Assembly (NCBI GenBank): GCA_002787615.1
Contig: PCXJ01000100.1
Location: forward strand, 1-32,582
Source of the DNA: Alphaproteobacteria bacterium CG11_big_fil_rev_8_21_14_0_20_44_7
GTDB taxonomy: Bacteria; Pseudomonadota; Alphaproteobacteria; Rickettsiales; 21-14-0-20-44-7
Length of the DNA: 32,582 nucleotides
Reading direction: 5' to 3'
Shown: in pieces, positions 1 to 8,343 of the stretch
Numbering within the stretch: the first letter of the stretch is position 1
Layout of the letters: each line of letters begins with the position of its first letter
Program-made: the position numbers and the translations under genes
The notes under the pieces: generated by a model
Told to the model about the DNA's origin: nothing
Seen by the model: only the letters and a program-made list of their open reading frames with translations
Database searches by the model: none

Positions 1-335
1 CCAGTATAACCCACCGTCAATGCCGGATTTGCATCACCATAGGCACGGCTGCCATCCGAGGCCGTTGCCGTCAACACTGCTTTGTTCACCGTCAATGTGC
101 CATCCACATAGTTGAAGCTATACCCAAGAGCTGAAGCTAATGTACCAACTGCTGAGGTTATTGTATAATCACCAACATTGCTTGTTGCATTTGCTGCAGA
201 TGTTGCTGATGCAGTTCCACTTGTTGCTGAACCTTCTGTGTCGCCATCTAAAAAGCCTGAGATTGTGTATGTAAGGCTATTAGCATCACCATAGGCGCGT
301 GAGGTATCATCTGCCGTTACTGTGAGTGTTGGAGC
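1..335 (-). other. MBG-like repeat domains in the TpsA C-terminal part
   Basis: In the exoprotein frame this stretch begins near the residues TLTVTADD and shows two copies of the motif SRAYGDAN about 80 residues apart, each starting a unit of the form T-V-T-A-x-D. This is the look of MBG-family beta-sandwich repeats found toward the C-terminus of many large bacterial surface proteins. The second copy is cut by the window edge, so the number of repeats is unknown. Confidence 0.65.
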
Positions 336-3300
336 AACGCTATATAAAAACCCGTCATTACTTTCTGCAACACTAGCCGGTGCATAGCCTGCATAGGTTT
401 TGTTATAAAGTTTGAAATCTGATGTTAAACCGCCCTTAGTATTATTCGCAGGAGTTGCTGAATAGACCAACCATCTACCTGCTCCAGCATCAAGCACGTT
501 TGCATCCACGTTATTGATGAAATTCCTACCCGATGCCAAAACCAAACTATTACCCGCATCCGTTGCCGTTACCGTGCCGTTTAACGTGATATCTGCATCA
601 GCTGCCGTGGTTTGAATCGATATGCTGTCACCAGATACTGTGCCTAGGTTAAGACCACCAGTTGATGAAAAATTAACATTGCCATCAGAATTTAAATTAA
701 TTACACCGCCACCTGTTTGGGTGAATACACCGCCAGTTAATGTTAAATCATTTGAATTTTGCGTGATGAATGTAATGTTGCCACCATCAACATCGCGGTT
801 TGTAGAGAATGTATTTGTTCCAGTTTCAAAAAAATCTCCATTAGTTGCGGTAAAAGTAATATCAGAATCACCTGTTAGGGTTGCTATATCCTCAGATTGT
901 CCATAAAAATTTATGGTACCGCTATTCGCATTTCCCGCAGTTCCGGTTACAAAAGCATCACCATCCACGCTTTTTACTGCCCCCCTATTTACAAAATAAA
1001 CACCATGAACCTGTGACGCTCCTGTTGAGCTGCCTGTGCCATCAATTGTGATAGTACCAGCACCAGTACCTGTTCCAAGAGATGTAACATACCCTCTTGC
1101 AGTCACCCTAACTCCTACTCCCCAAACTCCTCCTTGTGATAGGCCTGTAATATTAATATCACCCTTATTGGTTTCAACATTATTCGTTGTTGTAAAATTG
1201 CCATTTATCAGCACGCCAATATTATGCTGACCTGCGCCAATCCCACTTGTACCATCAATATCTATATTTGCTGCATTTGTATCATCTGTGCCTGTTGAAG
1301 AAATCTGGCTTGTGCTTATATCAACCCCCGTATTATTATTTCCTGTCCCATTGCCACCAACACCATCAATATCTATGTTGCCGTCTATACTGGTAATTTT
1401 AGAAAGCTTCCCACCACCACTCTCTATAGAAACACCATAGTTCTTCTCAGTTCCCGTGCCGCCGTTTCCGTCCAATGTTATTGTGCTAGCGCCTGCGCCT
1501 GTTCCCGTTGACTGTATAACTGCCCCACGATCCATATATATACCAGTATTTTTTTGGCCTGTAGCATTGCCACCTAAACCGGTAATTAGAATATCTCCAT
1601 CAGTACTTGTTATATCCTTGTTTGTAGTGGCGCTATTACCGTATATATACACACCATAATTATTATCAACACCCCCTCCGCCTTTACCATCCAAGGTAAT
1701 ATCACCTGTTGTCGAAATTAGTGAGCTTGTACCTGTTAGATATACACCATAATTATCAGAATCAGCATCATCGCCTTCGCCGTTGATGATAATGTTGCCT
1801 GCGCCTGAAGTTAGGGTGGTGCCATCAATAGTTACACCAGCTGCATATGTTGCATTACCATGAGCTTTGCCCGTTGTCGGATCTGCGCCGCCGCCAAGGG
1901 TTATGTTGCCGCCATTGCTAGTGAATGTTGAACCTGTGATGCTTATTGCGCCATCTGAATCTGCATCTTTATCTGAATTTAGGGTGATGTTTGTTGCACC
2001 ACCGCTTGAGGTAATATCATGGGTAAATATTATGTTTCCAGCAGCTTCAACAGTGTAATCAGCATCAATTGCAATGTTTGCATTGCTGGTGAAATCACCA
2101 CCTGTTCTAAAGGTAACATCACCATCCCAAGTATTTATATAATCTGTAACTACACCGCCATCGCTGCGACCAAATACAAAATCTGCAAACTCTGCTCGCA
2201 TTAATGTGATGAATGCATCAGTCAAAATAACATCACCTGTTCCGCCATCACCAGCGTCTAAGGTGTTGCCTGTTGTATATTGTTCATAGGTGAATATACC
2301 TGTATCATCACCGTCAATTATTCCGCTTAAGGTTAGGCTATCTGCGCGGATTGTTAGGTTCTTTGCAACAGCAGACGAAGTTGCATTTATTTCAACGTTA
2401 CTAGCACCAGCGCCTGCACCCGTAAGTGACAAAATTCCAGCGCCTGTAATTTCAGCTAATGCATTATTATAAAAATATAAGCCCTTGCCGCTAGTTCCAT
2501 TACCCACGCCAGTTATACTGATATTTCCCGCTACGCTGCTAAAATCCTTATTGGTAGCGGAGCCGCCACCATCAATATAAACACCGTGATTGTTGCTTGT
2601 ACCAGTACCACCCGTACCAATTAATGTTATATTCCCTGCACCAGCTCCCGTTCCAGTTGAAGCAATACCGACTCTATTCAACAAGTAAATGCCACTATTG
2701 TTATTGGAGCTACCATTACCGCCTATACCAGTAACGCTGATATCACCATCTATAGTGGTTATTTCATTATTTGTATCATCAGCACCACCATCTATACGCA
2801 CACCATAGTTACTACTTGCACCGACATTGCTACCCGTACCGCTTATAGTGATGTTTGCTGCATTTGCTCCTAACCCTGTGGAGGCAATTTGTGCGAGGTT
2901 ATAAAGATATAATCCGAAATTATTATTCCCACTCCCTCCGCCTATACCGGTTATACTGATATCACCGGCTACACTTTCTATTTCCTTATTTGTAGCACTA
3001 AGATCACCATCAATTTTAATACCATAATCTGAGCCTGTGCCAGCGCCGGCGGTGCCGTTAATTGTTATAGTTGCTGCATTAGCTGCATCTGCGCCTGTTG
3101 AGGATATTTTAGCCTTATTTGAAAGCCAAATACCATGGTTGGTGAAGCTAGAGCCGCTACCACCTAAGCCAGTTAGGCTAATCGCTCCATCAATGGAGCT
3201 AATATCTGTGTTGGTTTCAGAATTACCACCATTAATTACAATACCAAAATTATTACTTGTACCAACTCCGCCTGTTCCATCCAATGTGATTGTACCCGCG

Positions 3301-5864
3301 TCCGCACCCGTTCCTGCGGAAACAATGCCAGCATTGTTCAACATATAGATACCATTATTATTTGAGCCAGAGCTGTTGCCACCAACACCGGTAATACTAA
3401 TATCACCATCAATTGTTATTACTTCATTATTGTCATCATCTACATCACCATCAATAATCACGCCATATTGTGAATCAGTGCCACTCGCAGCACCATTACC
3501 GACTATCGTAATGTTTGCAGCATCTGCACCTGTTCCTGTTGAAGATATAACGGCTTTGTTTTGAATAAAAACACCGGCATTATTACTACCATTTGTTCCT
3601 CCGGTTCCCGTGATGCTAATATCGCCGTAGCCACTTTCAATATCGGGGTTTGTGGCATCGTTGCCGCCATCGATAATAACGCCGTAATCAGAACTAGAGC
3701 CGGCACCGCCGGTGCCATTGATTGTAATAGTTCCAGCACTTGCGCCTGTACCGGATGAAACTATACGGGCACCTAGAGCAAGAGAAACACCATAGTTTCT
3801 AATGCTTGATCCATTGCCACCAACCCCAGTAATACTTATATCTCCATCAACTGTGCTAATTTCATCATTTGTATCATCTGAATCACCATCAATATAAACC
3901 CCATAATTACTAGCTCCACCATTACCACCCTGACCACTCAGCGTTATATTACCCGTTGTTGAAGATAGTGAACTTGTATTTGTTAGTCTTACGCCAAAAT
4001 TATTATCACCAGCATCATCCCCCTCGCCGTTTATTATTATATTCCCCGCGCCTGTGGTGAAGTTAGAGCCATCAATAGTTACACCGCTTGCATAAGTTGC
4101 ATTACCATGAGCTTTGCCAGTGGTTGGGTCTGCACCGCCGCCTAAGGTTATGTTGCCGCCATTAGTGGTGAAAGTTGCGCCGGTTATGCTAATCGCACCG
4201 TCGCTATTTGCGTCAGAGTCGGAATTTAAAACAATATTCAGCTTGTTTAGCGTAGAAACTATATTTGCCCCTGATGTAAAGATTATATCGCCAATCGCCT
4301 TAAGAGTTAATGTTGCATCGCCGCCGGCAGATTTACTGATAGCATTATTAACCGTGATATGTCCTCCCTCCGCATTCGTGCCAGCGGAGTTGGTTTGAAT
4401 CAAAACGTCTGTGCCTGCATTAAGAGCTGTTTCTATGCTACCTGTTGTAACTATCGCCGCATCATTTGTGGTTGTGAAGTTTGGAGTAGCATTTACATTT
4501 GTATCCGAACCTGCGGTTTGAATAGTGATGTTGTTGGGGTCTAGTAACCATGTTTTTGCTAAGGCTAGACCGCTCACATTAAGCTTATTCTTACCTGAAG
4601 TTTCAACAAACCCGCTTTCGCCAACACCTTTTGCTAAAGCTGTGATTAAACCATAAAAATCCGTTCTTTCATCAGACCAAACAATCACCCTACCCGCATC
4701 GCCATCGCCAATTGAATCAGCGTGGATTTTTGTGCCCGAGCCGATGAATGAGAATTTTGCGTTTGGCGTATCACCTGTACCAAGATAATCACCACCGATT
4801 TTAATATCACCACCACCATTAAATCCCGAAGCGTCAATTAATGTATTCCCCAAAGTTGCGATGTTATCAGCCAAAATCTCAATTGCCCCGCCCTGCTCTC
4901 CAGCATTCTTGCCGGACACATCCAAAACCGCATCGGCAATTTTTACGGTGCTGCTGCCCTGTTTTTTATCTTTATCGGCTTTTACATTTCTCCTGACCGC
5001 ATTTGAGCCTTCAGCATAAATAAAGATTTTGCCGTTCTTTTGCTTAACAGCAGGAGCTTTAAGTTCCCCTTTAATATCTATCAGACTATTGACGATATTT
5101 TTCCCTGCTGCGGCGGTTAGGATTATACTACCACCTGCAGCTTCAATTGTTCCTGTGTTCTTGATTAGCTGGCTCTTTACGGCTTCGCTTACCTCGATTT
5201 CCATCAAGCCGTCACCATACATATCCACCGCGAAACTATCTCCAGAAGCAAGTTCAACCCTGCCTAACCCAGCTCTGATAACCCCACTATTTTCAACATT
5301 TGGCGCAACTAAGCCAACCAAACCAGCCTCTTTTGCAGTTATTCTCCCTTCATTAATGATTTTCGCATCAGGATTCCCCGGCTTATTGAAGCTAAGCTTC
5401 TGATTGTTCATAAATTTATCATTATCGATATCAGATGTTGTCGCAACAAGGCCATTTACGTCAATTACCGAGTCCTTGCCAAACCTAATACCTGCCGGGT
5501 TAACCAATATGACATTGCCATTAGCGGTTAATTTACCCATGATTTGCGATGGATTCGCATTATTCACGCGGTTTAGTGCTACAGAATTATTTGAAGGCTG
5601 ATGGAATTCGGTATGCTCGTTCACATCAATGTCAAAACTGCGCCAATCTATAATAACCTTGCTGCTATGCTGGTGAATATCTAGCTTAGTGCCAGATTCA
5701 GATATATCAGCACTTCCGGAAGAAATCTCTCCCCCCTCAGGATTCGCCATCGCTGAAAGAGAGGTACTACAAAACAATGCCGCCGCAAGCGATACATTGC
5801 GCGAAACCCTTACGAGCCTTGACTCTAGCCTCTTAAGCTCAGCCCTTGTTGGTTGTAATACCAT
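1..5864 (-). CDS. TpsA-type filamentous haemagglutinin-like exoprotein, C-terminus outside the window
   Basis: Secreted partner of a two-partner secretion system, expected to be exported through the TpsB encoded just upstream and to form a long beta-helical surface or released adhesin. The frame is open from an ATG at 5864 to the window edge (1954 codons, no stop), so the C-terminus is missing. Residues 1-40 are a basic stretch plus a hydrophobic signal ending near SAMA. Residues about 60-180 match the TPS/haemagglutination domain: IDWRSF at 72-77, NRV near 98, and the NPAGI form of the family's NPNGI motif at 122-126. Then come Gly/Asn/Thr/Asp-rich repeats of about 73 residues, and from about position 335 down to 1 MBG-like domains (motif SRAYGDAN, seen twice). 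TAG lies four codons upstream of the ATG. No clear Shine-Dalgarno is seen, and the next Met (5750) is possible but would cut off the signal. The cargo and target are unknown. Confidence 0.9.
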   Translation of the reverse strand, partial: MVLQPTRAELKRLESRLVRVSRNVSLAAALFCSTSLSAMANPEGGEISSGSADISESGTKLDIHQHSSKVIIDWRSFDIDVNEHTEFHQPSNNSVALNRVNNANPSQIMGKLTANGNVILVNPAGIRFGKDSVIDVNGLVATTSDIDNDKFMNNQKLSFNKPGNPDAKIINEGRITAKEAGLVGLVAPNVENSGVIRAGLGRVELASGDSFAVDMYGDGLMEIEVSEAVKSQLIKNTGTIEAAGGSIILTAAAGKNIVNSLIDIKGELKAPAVKQKNGKIFIYAEGSNAVRRNVKADKDKKQGSSTVKIADAVLDVSGKNAGEQGGAIEILADNIATLGNTLIDASGFNGGGDIKIGGDYLGTGDTPNAKFSFIGSGTKIHADSIGDGDAGRVIVWSDERTDFYGLITALAKGVGESGFVETSGKNKLNVSGLALAKTWLLDPNNITIQTAGSDTNVNATPNFTTTNDAAIVTTGSIETALNAGTDVLIQTNSAGTNAEGGHITVNNAISKSAGGDATLTLKAIGDIIFTSGANIVSTLNKLNIVLNSDSDANSDGAISITGATFTTNGGNITLGGGADPTTGKAHGNATYASGVTIDGSNFTTGAGNIIINGEGDDAGDNNFGVRLTNTSSLSSTTGNITLSGQGGNGGASNYGVYIDGDSDDTNDEISTVDGDISITGVGGNGSSIRNYGVSLALGARIVSSGTGASAGTITINGTGGAGSSSDYGVIIDGGNDATNPDIESGYGDISITGTGGTNGSNNAGVFIQNKAVISSTGTGADAANITIVGNGAASGTDSQYGVIIDGDVDDDNNEVITIDGDISITGVGGNSSGSNNNGIYMLNNAGIVSAGTGADAGTITLDGTGGVGTSNNFGIVINGGNSETNTDISSIDGAISLTGLGGSGSSFTNHGIWLSNKAKISSTGADAANAATITINGTAGAGTGSDYGIKIDGDLSATNKEIESVAGDISITGIGGGSGNNNFGLYLYNLAQIASTGLGANAANITISGTGSNVGASSNYGVRIDGGADDTNNEITTIDGDISVTGIGGNGSSNNNSGIYLLNRVGIASTGTGAGAGNITLIGTGGTGTSNNHGVYIDGGGSATNKDFSSVAGNISITGVGNGTSGKGLYFYNNALAEITGAGILSLTGAGAGASNVEINATSSAVAKNLTIRADSLTLSGIIDGDDTGIFTYEQYTTGNTLDAGDGGTGDVILTDAFITLMRAEFADFVFGRSDGGVVTDYINTWDGDVTFRTGGDFTSNANIAIDADYTVEAAGNIIFTHDITSSGGATNITLNSDKDADSDGAISITGSTFTSNGGNITLGGGADPTTGKAHGNATYAAGVTIDGTTLTSGAGNIIINGEGDDADSDNYGVYLTGTSSLISTTGDITLDGKGGGGVDNNYGVYIYGNSATTNKDITSTDGDILITGLGGNATGQKNTGIYMDRGAVIQSTGTGAGASTITLDGNGGTGTEKNYGVSIESGGGKLSKITSIDGNIDIDGVGGNGTGNNNTGVDISTSQISSTGTDDTNAANIDIDGTSGIGAGQHNIGVLINGNFTTTNNVETNKGDINITGLSQGGVWGVGVRVTARGYVTSLGTGTGAGTITIDGTGSSTGASQVHGVYFVNRGAVKSVDGDAFVTGTAGNANSGTINFYGQSEDIATLTGDSDITFTATNGDFFETGTNTFSTNRDVDGGNITFITQNSNDLTLTGGVFTQTGGGVINLNSDGNVNFSSTGGLNLGTVSGDSISIQTTAADADITLNGTVTATDAGNSLVLASGRNFINNVDANVLDAGAGRWLVYSATPANNTKGGLTSDFKLYNKTYAGYAPASVAESNDGFLYSVAPTLTVTADDTSRAYGDANSLTYTISGFLDGDTEGSATSGTASATSAANATSNVGDYTITSAVGTLASALGYSFNYVDGTLTVNKAVLTATASDGSRAYGDANPALTVGYT
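960..1660 (-). repeat. Tandem ~73-residue repeats in TpsA, array 2 (about 3 units)
   Basis: The same repeat type as array 1 (YGVYI, DGDILITG, STGTGA, ITLDGNGG) reappears for about three more diverged units. They follow the second copy of the internal duplication, and the last units lose the acidic insert. The array is followed by non-repetitive beta-rich sequence leading to the MBG part. Confidence 0.7.
1645..1992 (-). repeat. Internal duplication in TpsA, copy 2
   Basis: Second copy of the segment described at 3893-4238, in the same orientation and frame about 2.25 kb away. It again has the GGADPTTGKAHGN core and a following GEGDDADSDN stretch. Scattered substitutions show that the duplication is not recent. 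Confidence 0.85.
2470..3906 (-). repeat. Tandem ~73-residue repeats in TpsA, array 1 (about 6.5 units)
   Basis: Reading the exoprotein frame, units begin with YGVYIDG-like residues, pass through DGDISITGxGG, then a (N/Y)GI(Y/V) segment and STGTGA, and end with ITIxGTGG before the next YGV. I count seven starts, spaced about 219 bp. Each unit is two half-units of about 36-37 residues, which fits coils of a right-handed beta-helix. Units alternate between short acidic inserts (DVDDDNNE type) and GGN inserts (GGNDATNPD type), so a two-unit period may overlie the basic one. Confidence 0.8.
3893..4238 (-). repeat. Internal duplication in TpsA, copy 1
   Basis: The encoded segment runs from a LNSDSDANSDGAISI-like start through GGADPTTGKAHGNATY to the first YGVYIDG unit. 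It matches the segment at about 1645-1992 closely at both protein and DNA level, for example GNITLGGGADPTTGKAHGN in both. It immediately precedes repeat array 1, as the other copy precedes array 2. Confidence 0.85.
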
Positions 5865-5920
5865 AACATAATGCTACCATAACAAGGTTAACACAGACTT
5901 AATAAACCACTGTATTTTAA

Positions 5921-7597
5921 TTAGAAAGTTTTCTTAACGCTAAACAAAATCCTTGGATTTTTCTCACTTCCCAGCTGCGGCGCATCAGTGGTCTTCGTAA
6001 GCGGCAAAGCAACACCTAAATTAACCGCAACTCCAGATTCATGCGCAGCATAAATTCCAAGCCCAGCGGAGCTTGCAGAGATTTGCCCTATTTGCGCAAT
6101 ATCATCGTTATACACTCTCCCAATATCATAAAAAGCATATGGAACTAGCCTTATATTTTCTATATTTTCAACACCTAAATAGCGCATTTCCAAAGAAGCA
6201 GACACACCTTCATCTCCAGCAATTTCGGATGCATCATAAGCGCGTCCAAATCCTTGGCCACCATAGCCATACTCTTCAGAGGAAAACAAAGCTCCGGAGG
6301 ATAGCTGCCCACTAACGGATGCAATGGCTAAAATATCATCAGTTACAGTCTGCATACGCGTATAATAAGCCTCTAATTTTATAAAATCCTCCTCGGCTTG
6401 CGCGCGTGATAAGTTCAAATCACCATCCTCACTTGCGCCAAAAATGCCTAGTCCACGGCTAACAACAAAATTAAAATAATTATAACCACTCCACTCGTCT
6501 GATGTATCATAATAAGCACCAAAGCGCAGTGCCCGAATTCTATCCCGCGTTAATGGGGCACCTAGAGTTTCACTATTGGTATTCTTCGCATCCAATACAA
6601 GGTTTAGCAACAGATTCTCTTCCCTCTGACGAATGGCTTGGTAATTAAGCCCCAAGCTAGCATTGACAGAATCGCTCCGAATCTCATCATTTTCCAACGA
6701 GAACCCAGGAGCCGCCTTTACATAACTCCCACCCAGCTCCAAATTCAAACCTGCAAGAATCGGAATTTGATGACTAAGAGCAATATATTTCAATTCATCA
6801 CTTGGTGTAGTTGCGAGTAGAGAAATATTCGTATTTTGCAAGGAAATCAAGCTATCATGATAGTTAAAATTCAATTGATATGGCCCCAAATATCTTGAAC
6901 CAAAATTATCATAACTTATCATACCCACGCCAGCTTCATCATTTGCCAAAAGATTCAGCCTAACTCCACCCTCATTGTCGAGCAAAGCCTCCAGAACCGC
7001 TCTGAAAGTTACGCCCGGCAAATCATTCAATTTCAGTAGAAAACTCTCAATTTCTTGCGCTTTTATCGGCTTGGCTTCGGCAATTTTTCTGATTTCACGC
7101 TTTATAAGCCACTCATTACTCAAATCATCATCATCGAGGATAACTTCGCCTATGTATCCCTCAACAACCCGTATTATCACTATACCACTTTCCGTTTCTT
7201 GGGCAGGAATAAATGCCCGCGACAAGAAATAACCTTCATTATGATACTTCTCGGTAATTTCATTTGCTATTAACCATATCACGTCTAAACTTATCTCTTT
7301 ATCCAGATATTTATCATAAATTGCTGATATTTCAGACTTACTAAATGCGGTCATCCCATCAACTTCTACACCCCTTAAAACAAATACAATTTCTTTTGCA
7401 CCTTTCGGCGGCGTGCTTAAGCCCGATAGCGACCTAGGCATTTTAACGTCCTCATCCCCTATTCTTTGAGGGAGAAGACTCTTTTGCAGTGGAGTTATTC
7501 TTTCAGACTCTGCCGAAGTCGGAACATCCAAAGCCAGAGATGGCATTGCCATAGCAATTATTAGCAATAATAAGTTTACGAATATGACTTTTATCAT
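5921..7597 (-). CDS. TpsB outer-membrane transporter (FhaC/ShlB/HecB family)
   Basis: Omp85-superfamily pore that captures its TpsA partner in the periplasm and passes it across the outer membrane. It has 558 residues, normal for the family. The ATG at 7597 gives a clear Sec signal (hydrophobic residues 5-22, cleavage near SLA-LD). Residues about 65-215 hold two POTRA-like domains (FVLRGVEVDG, GYIGEVILDD). The remainder is a 16-strand-type barrel. GFGRAYD followed by GDEG at about residues 446-463 fits the L6 VRGF/Y motif region with its conserved Arg. The chain ends in FSVKKTF, a typical C-terminal beta-signal with terminal Phe. The gene precedes the TpsA gene by 56 bp on the same strand, the usual B-then-A operon, so the two are surely a pair. 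Confidence 0.93.
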   Translation of the reverse strand: MIKVIFVNLLLLIIAMAMPSLALDVPTSAESERITPLQKSLLPQRIGDEDVKMPRSLSGLSTPPKGAKEIVFVLRGVEVDGMTAFSKSEISAIYDKYLDKEISLDVIWLIANEITEKYHNEGYFLSRAFIPAQETESGIVIIRVVEGYIGEVILDDDDLSNEWLIKREIRKIAEAKPIKAQEIESFLLKLNDLPGVTFRAVLEALLDNEGGVRLNLLANDEAGVGMISYDNFGSRYLGPYQLNFNYHDSLISLQNTNISLLATTPSDELKYIALSHQIPILAGLNLELGGSYVKAAPGFSLENDEIRSDSVNASLGLNYQAIRQREENLLLNLVLDAKNTNSETLGAPLTRDRIRALRFGAYYDTSDEWSGYNYFNFVVSRGLGIFGASEDGDLNLSRAQAEEDFIKLEAYYTRMQTVTDDILAIASVSGQLSSGALFSSEEYGYGGQGFGRAYDASEIAGDEGVSASLEMRYLGVENIENIRLVPYAFYDIGRVYNDDIAQIGQISASSAGLGIYAAHESGVAVNLGVALPLTKTTDAPQLGSEKNPRILFSVKKTF

Positions 7598-7855
7598 AAC
7601 AGCTTGGAATAAGTTTTTGCGACACGTATGCTAATAAATACCTAGTAAGCGCCGCAGAATTTAATAGCTTATATACACCGCATTTGCAAAATATTTCTCC
7701 AATCTAGGCCAAATTCCCATAATTCATCTTATATACCTTGGAACTTTGAGCCATCTAGCTGATCACTCGTTGGTTTGATAACTATGCATCATACACATAA
7801 TACACATAGCGTAATTTAAAGAAGCAATATCTCGACAAAAATTGTAAAGAAATCT
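7598..7855. other. Intergenic region upstream of tpsB and of tRNA-Glu
   Basis: AT-rich divergent spacer with no open frame worth calling. It should hold the minus-strand tps promoter. A weak candidate reads TTGCAA, 17 bases, TATTAA on the minus strand around 7650-7690. No strong operator or hairpin was seen. Confidence 0.4.
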
Positions 7856-7884
7856 TTGACGTGTCAAAAACAATCTGTTAAAAG
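7856..7884 (+). promoter_or_regulatory. Promoter of tRNA-Glu
   Basis: TTGACG (7856-7861) and TAAAAG (7879-7884) are separated by exactly 17 bases and end 18 bases before the mature tRNA 5' end. This is a plausible housekeeping-sigma promoter. Confidence 0.5.
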
Positions 7885-7902
7885 CTCCTATTCCTGATTT
7901 GC

Positions 7903-7977
7903 GACCCCTTCGTCTAGCGGTTAGGACACCACCCTTTCACGGTGGGAACACGGGTTCGATTCCCGTAGGGGTCGCCA
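7903..7977 (+). tRNA. tRNA-Glu (anticodon TTC)
   Basis: Full cloverleaf with CCA encoded. The acceptor stem GACCCCT pairs with AGGGGTC before discriminator G and CCA. The anticodon stem is CCACC/GGTGG around loop CTTTCAC, with anticodon TTC at 7936-7938. The T arm contains GGTTCGATTCC. It is very close to E. coli tRNA-Glu. Its 3' end faces an integrase remnant, so it has served as an integration site. Confidence 0.97.
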
Positions 7978-7996
7978 AACATACCAATCTCACTAC

Positions 7997-8096
7997 ATCT
8001 CATATCACCTCACGCAGCCTCGCAAACCCCTTGCCACGCAAGGCTTTTTGTGCTATAGATAGTCTCATGTAATATCATGCTGTCTCGTTAAATCCC
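7997..8096 (+). repeat. Two imperfect ~34-base direct repeats before the integrase remnant
   Basis: Segments at about 7997-8030 and 8062-8096 share the pattern TCTCAT-T-A--TCA-GC-G-CTCG--AA-CCC, roughly two thirds identical by eye. Repeats of this kind between a tRNA and an integrase gene can be integrase arm-binding sites. This is inference only. Confidence 0.35.
8029..8049 (+). terminator. Rho-independent terminator after tRNA-Glu
   Basis: CCTTGC and GCAAGG form a six-pair stem with loop CAC, followed by C and five T. It lies about 50 bases after the tRNA. Confidence 0.7.
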
Positions 8097-8168
8097 ACTC
8101 TTTTAGGGGAAATAAAAGGGAAACATGATAATAGGGAAATAATTTGTTTCCCCAAAGGATTTGAGCCA

Positions 8169-8341
8169 ATGGGAAAGCTAACTGCAAAGCAAGTTGAGAA
8201 CGCTAAGCCGAAGGATAAGACATACAGGCTCTTTGATGGGCATGGCATGTACCTAGAAGTTCCCCCAAAAGGCAGAGCTTCGTTCAATAGGAATGCACCA
8301 AAGCCTTCTTGACTCTCGAAGCAGAAGCAAAGGCTAAGCCA
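8169..8341 (+). pseudogene. Remnant of a P4-type tyrosine integrase (N-terminal end)
   Basis: From ATG 8169 the frame reads MGKLTAKQVENAKPKDK, then YRLFDGHGMYLEV, the characteristic N-terminal (DUF4102 type) arm-binding domain of P4/CP4-57-like integrases. It diverges after the Pro-Pro-Lys-Gly turn and stops at 8312 after 47 codons. The DNA after the break reads TLEAEAKAKP in the next frame, which resembles the family's LAEARAKA helix about 25 residues further on. This suggests an internal deletion with frameshift before the second stop. The catalytic domain of a ~400-residue enzyme is gone, and the chemoreceptor gene ends two bases further right. Position and orientation directly after the tRNA-Glu 3' end are as expected for an element integrated there. 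Confidence 0.8.
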
Positions 8342-8343
8342 AC

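Noticed and set aside
622..5871. Many plus-strand frames of 60-124 codons opposite the TpsA gene
   Set aside because: They are Pro/Val-rich shadows of the repetitive minus-strand coding sequence, which is one uninterrupted frame with clear TPS features.
8075..8287. Minus-strand 70-codon frame over the integrase remnant
   Set aside because: It is the antisense of the recognisable integrase N-terminus and has no family features.
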